From: Bacteroidales bacterium | GTDB taxonomy: Bacteria; Bacteroidota; Bacteroidia; Bacteroidales; UBA932 | Length of the DNA: 41,378 bases | Assembly: GCA_017477245.1 (NCBI GenBank) | Contig: JAFUWY010000031.1 | Coordinates: forward strand, 1-41,378 | Direction: 5' to 3' | In this document: positions 38,637 through 41,378 of the stretch, in pieces | How the letters are laid out: every line of letters begins with the position of its first letter | Position numbering within the stretch: the stretch's first letter is position 1 | Made by a program: the position numbers and the translations under genes | The notes under the pieces: generated by a model | What the model saw: the letters and a program-made list of their open reading frames with translations, nothing else | Database searches by the model: none | What the model was told of the DNA's origin: nothing

Positions 38637-41054
38637 CTAGAAGACCTCGTCGACGGTCTCCTTGAAGTCGTCGAAGGACGGGGCGGGAGCTTCGTTGCGC
38701 GGACCGTTGTTGTGGCGCGGGCGGTCGCCGCCGCGGCGCTCGAAGCCACGGCCGTTGTTGCCGCCCTCGCGGCGCTCACCGCGGTCGCCACTGCGACGCT
38801 CGCCGCGGTCATTGCCACGACGGTCGCCCCGGTCACCGCCTTCGCGGCGCGGGCCGCGGTCGCCTTCGCGACGGGGTCCGCGGTCACCGCGGCCCTTCGG
38901 CTCGACGTAGCCTTCCGGCTTCTCGGTCAGGGCGCGCATGGAGAGGCGCATCTTGCCGGTCTTGGCATCGATCTCGAGGAGCTTGACATCGACCTCGTCG
39001 CCGACGGACAGGACGTCCTCGACCTTCTCGGTCTTGTTCCACGCGATCTCGGAGACGTGCAGCAGGCCTTCCTTGCCCGGGAGGATCTCGATGAAGGCAC
39101 CGAACTCCAGGATGGAGACGACACGACCGTGATAGACCGTACCAACCTCGGGCACGGCGCAGATCCCCTTGATCCAGTCGACGGCTTTCTGCATGCTCTC
39201 GGCGTTGTTGGAAGCGATGTCCACGACGCCCTCGGTCATGTTGGTGCCCGGGATCGGCTCCTCGTCGATGTTGATGACGGCACCGGTCTCCTTCTGGATC
39301 TTCTGGATGGTCTCGCCACCCTTGCCGATCACGGCGCCGATGAACTCGGCGGCGATGCGGAGCTGGACGATGCGCGGCACGAACGGCTTGTAGTCCTCGC
39401 GCGGCTCGCTGATGGTCTTCATCATCTCGCCCATGATGTGCAGGCGGCCCTGGCGTGCCTGCTCGAGGGCCTTCTCGAGGACCTCGTAGGACAGGCCGTC
39501 GACCTTGATGTCCATCTGGGTGGCGGTGATACCGTCCTTGGTGCCGGTCACCTTGAAGTCCATGTCGCCGAGGTGGTCCTCGTCGCCGAGGATGTCGGTG
39601 AGGATGGCGTAGCGGTCATTGGGGTTCTGCTCGTCGGTGATCAGGCCCATGGCCACACCGGCCACGGGCTTCTTGATCTTCACGCCGGCGTCCATCAAGG
39701 CGAGGCAGCCGCCGCAGACGGAGGCCATGGAGGAAGAACCGTTGGACTCGAGGATATCGGAGACGACGCGCACGGCGTACGGATTCTCGGGAGCAAGGGG
39801 CACGACGGGCTTGAGGGCGCGCATCGCCAGGTTGCCGTGGCCGATCTCGCGGCGGCCGGGGCCGCGCTGCGGCTTGGCCTCGCCGGTGGCGAACGGCGGG
39901 AAGTTGTAGTGGAGCACGAACTGCTGGTCCTCCTGGATGAGCACCTCGTCCATCTCCTTCATGTCCATCTTGGTGCCGAGGGTCACGGACGCCAGGGACT
40001 GGGTCTCGCCGCGGGTGAAGATGGCGGAGCCGTGGGCGCAGGGAAGGTAGTCCACCTCGCACCAGATCGGGCGCACCTCGTCGGTCTTGCGGCCGTCCAG
40101 GCGGCAGCCCTCGTCGAGGATCATGTTGCGCATGGCTTCCTTCTCCTCGGCGTGGTAGTAACGCTCCACGAGCGGGGTCTTCTCCTCGAGCTCCTCCTCG
40201 GGGATCGTGGCGAGGAACTCCTCCTTGATGGCCTTGAAGCCGGCCTCGCGCTCCTTCTTGGGCTTGGCGGCCTTGGCGAGGGCGTAGCACTTGTCGTAGC
40301 AGAACTCGTGCACTGCCTTCTTGAGCTCCTCATCCTCCGGGTCGTGGGGATAGTCGCGCTTGTTGACGTCGGTGCCGAGCTCGTGCATGAGCTCCTTCTG
40401 CACGCGGCAGTGCTTCTTGATCTCTTCGTGGGCGAACTTGATGGCCTCGAGCATGTCGTGCTCGGAGACTTCGTTCATCTCGCCTTCGACCATCATGATG
40501 TTCTCCTCGGTGGCGGCGACCATCAGTTCGAGGTCGGAGTCCTTCATCTGGGAGAAGGTCGGGTTGATGACGAATTCGCCGTTGATACGGCTCACGCGCA
40601 CTTCGGAGACCGGGCCGCCGAACGGCAGGTCGGAAGTGGCGAGGGCGCAGGACGCCGCGAGGCCCGCGAGGGCGTCGGGCTGGATGTCCTTCTCGGCGGA
40701 GATGAGGCTGATCTGGACGAATACCTCCAGGTGGAAATCATCCGGCCACAGCGGGCGGATGGGGCGGTCCACCAGGCGGGCGATGAGCACCTCGTAGTCG
40801 GAGGGCTTGCTCTCGCGCTTCAGGAAGCCGCCGGGGAAGCGGCCTGCAGAATAATACTTCTCACGGTAATCCACGGTGAGGGGCATGAAATCCGTGCCTT
40901 CCTTGACTTCTTCGGCACAGGTGACGGTGGCAAGCACCATCGTGCCACCCATCTTGACTACGGCGGAACCGGCGGCCTGCTTGGCCAGCTTGCCGGTTTC
41001 GATCTCGATCACGCGGCCGTCCGCGAGTTCGATCTTCTTGTTGATAACGTTCAT
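38637..41054 (-). CDS. pnp: Polynucleotide phosphorylase with an Arg/Gly/Asp-rich C-terminal tail
   Basis: A trimeric 3'-5' exoribonuclease that degrades RNA with phosphate. The start at 41054 ([13 protein letters not shown]) matches family N-termini; the open frame further upstream offers only TTG/GTG and crosses into the rpsO terminator. From this start (805 residues) the domains are as follows. The first RNase PH core has [20 protein letters not shown], then a helical linker. The second core has [13 protein letters not shown] (GSSS 439-442) and the metal/phosphate residues Asp493, Asp499 and Lys501 ([15 protein letters not shown]). KH (IGKGGETIQ, about 575-583) and S1 (about 637-709; [15 protein letters not shown]) follow. 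Residues about 719-805 are low-complexity and rich in R, G, D and E, with an acidic end. rpsO upstream is the conserved neighbour. Confidence 0.97.
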   Translation of the reverse strand: MNVINKKIELADGRVIEIETGKLAKQAAGSAVVKMGGTMVLATVTCAEEVKEGTDFMPLTVDYREKYYSAGRFPGGFLKRESKPSDYEVLIARLVDRPIRPLWPDDFHLEVFVQISLISAEKDIQPDALAGLAASCALATSDLPFGGPVSEVRVSRINGEFVINPTFSQMKDSDLELMVAATEENIMMVEGEMNEVSEHDMLEAIKFAHEEIKKHCRVQKELMHELGTDVNKRDYPHDPEDEELKKAVHEFCYDKCYALAKAAKPKKEREAGFKAIKEEFLATIPEEELEEKTPLVERYYHAEEKEAMRNMILDEGCRLDGRKTDEVRPIWCEVDYLPCAHGSAIFTRGETQSLASVTLGTKMDMKEMDEVLIQEDQQFVLHYNFPPFATGEAKPQRGPGRREIGHGNLAMRALKPVVPLAPENPYAVRVVSDILESNGSSSMASVCGGCLALMDAGVKIKKPVAGVAMGLITDEQNPNDRYAILTDILGDEDHLGDMDFKVTGTKDGITATQMDIKVDGLSYEVLEKALEQARQGRLHIMGEMMKTISEPREDYKPFVPRIVQLRIAAEFIGAVIGKGGETIQKIQKETGAVINIDEEPIPGTNMTEGVVDIASNNAESMQKAVDWIKGICAVPEVGTVYHGRVVSILEFGAFIEILPGKEGLLHVSEIAWNKTEKVEDVLSVGDEVDVKLLEIDAKTGKMRLSMRALTEKPEGYVEPKGRGDRGPRREGDRGPRREGGDRGDRRGNDRGERRSGDRGERREGGNNGRGFERRGGDRPRHNNGPRNEAPAPSFDDFKETVDEVF

Positions 41055-41088
41055 TTCTTCTATAGCGTCTTTATACGTCTTTTTCACC

Positions 41089-41121
41089 AAAAAAGGGATG
41101 GCCCCGCCCGGGAACCATCCC
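41089..41121 (-). terminator. Terminator between rpsO and pnp
   Basis: On the minus strand GGGATGG pairs with CCATCCC around a 13-nt loop that contains CCCGGG, followed by six T. It lies 20 nt after the rpsO stop. As in other bacteria, partial readthrough into pnp is likely because I see no clear separate pnp promoter. Confidence 0.8.
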
Positions 41122-41140
41122 CCATCTTTTCCTATCGTGA

Positions 41141-41378
41141 TTATCGACGGAGACCCAGCTCCTTGACGATCTTACGGTATCTCTCGATGTCGACCTCCTG
41201 GAGGTAGTCCAGGATCTGGCGACGCTTACCGACGAGACGGAGAAGGGAACGACGGGTGACCACGTCCTTCTTGTTCTTCTTCACGTGCTCGGTAAGGTGA
41301 GCGATACGGTAGGAAAATAAAGCAACCTGACTCTCAGGAGAGCCGGTGTCCTTATTGGACTTCCCGTACTTCGCGAAA
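41141..41378 (-). CDS. rpsO: 30S ribosomal protein S15, 5' end beyond the window
   Basis: A small-subunit protein that binds 16S rRNA early in assembly. Only the C-terminal 78 residues are in the window; the start and about ten residues lie beyond 41378. The sequence is unmistakable: [21 protein letters not shown], split here around residue positions 41280-41350, then [19 protein letters not shown] and a final KELGLRR. The conserved order rpsO-pnp supports the call. A terminator follows the stop. Confidence 0.96.
   Translation of the reverse strand, partial: FAKYGKSNKDTGSPESQVALFSYRIAHLTEHVKKNKKDVVTRRSLLRLVGKRRQILDYLQEVDIERYRKIVKELGLRR

Noticed and set aside
41055-41090. Upstream TTG/GTG start for pnp
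   Set aside because: It would begin in the T tract of the rpsO terminator, and family proteins begin at MNVINK or similar, which corresponds to 41054.

Overview
The window looks like a chromosomal segment of a high-GC member of the Bacteroidales (Bacteroidota). The evidence is three-fold: SusC/SusD pairs, a one-polypeptide hybrid two-component system (HTCS), and promoter-like boxes of the Bacteroidota type TAnnTTTG. Four blocks can be read. I saw no rRNA, canonical tRNA, CRISPR array, transposase or phage gene.

Block 1 (1-9067, + strand): the end of a PUL with a 5'-truncated SusC and its SusD, a strong terminator, then a tight operon kdgK - eda - ExuT-like transporter - omega-amidase. KdgK and Eda form the lower arm of uronate catabolism (KDG to KDPG to pyruvate plus glyceraldehyde-3-phosphate), so this block fits pectin or uronate use. 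A palindromic repeat appears after susD and again, as an inverted pair, in frame inside the amidase gene.

Block 2 (9085-37045): a large PUL whose best-supported target is pectic beta-1,4-galactan with arabinose decorations (RG-I side chains). A minus-strand unit holds a GH2, a type-B carboxylesterase and an alpha/beta hydrolase. The HTCS regulator and a CE1-type esterase run on the plus strand. A minus-strand GH2 with its own promoter follows. Next is a five-gene minus-strand operon, CE1 esterase - double-domain GH53 endo-galactanase - SusC - SusD - SusE/F-like surface glycan-binding lipoprotein. It is divergent from a plus-strand operon GH2 - GH43 - GH2. The SusC/SusD/SGBP/GH53/GH2 content resembles the known galactan PUL of Bacteroides thetaiotaomicron; four esterase-type hydrolases and four GH2 enzymes make it unusually rich. 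The expected flow is surface binding and GH53 cutting, SusCD import, periplasmic GH2/GH43/esterase trimming, and HTCS sensing of released oligosaccharides.

Both divergent intergenic regions of this PUL carry the same three-part repeat, TGACA-N6-GGACA-N5-TGACA, in the same orientation and at the same 21-nt distance from a minus-strand TTTG box. It is a candidate binding site for the HTCS. A partial version precedes the plus-strand GH2-GH43-GH2 operon.

Block 3 (37046-38636): a beta-propeller lipoprotein gene enclosed by two nearly identical 47-nt palindromic repeats. Its upstream region is AT-richer and contains a 65-nt tRNA-like relic and an inverted repeat built on TGACA/TGTCA. Block 4 (38637-41378, minus strand) is the housekeeping pair rpsO (partial) - pnp.
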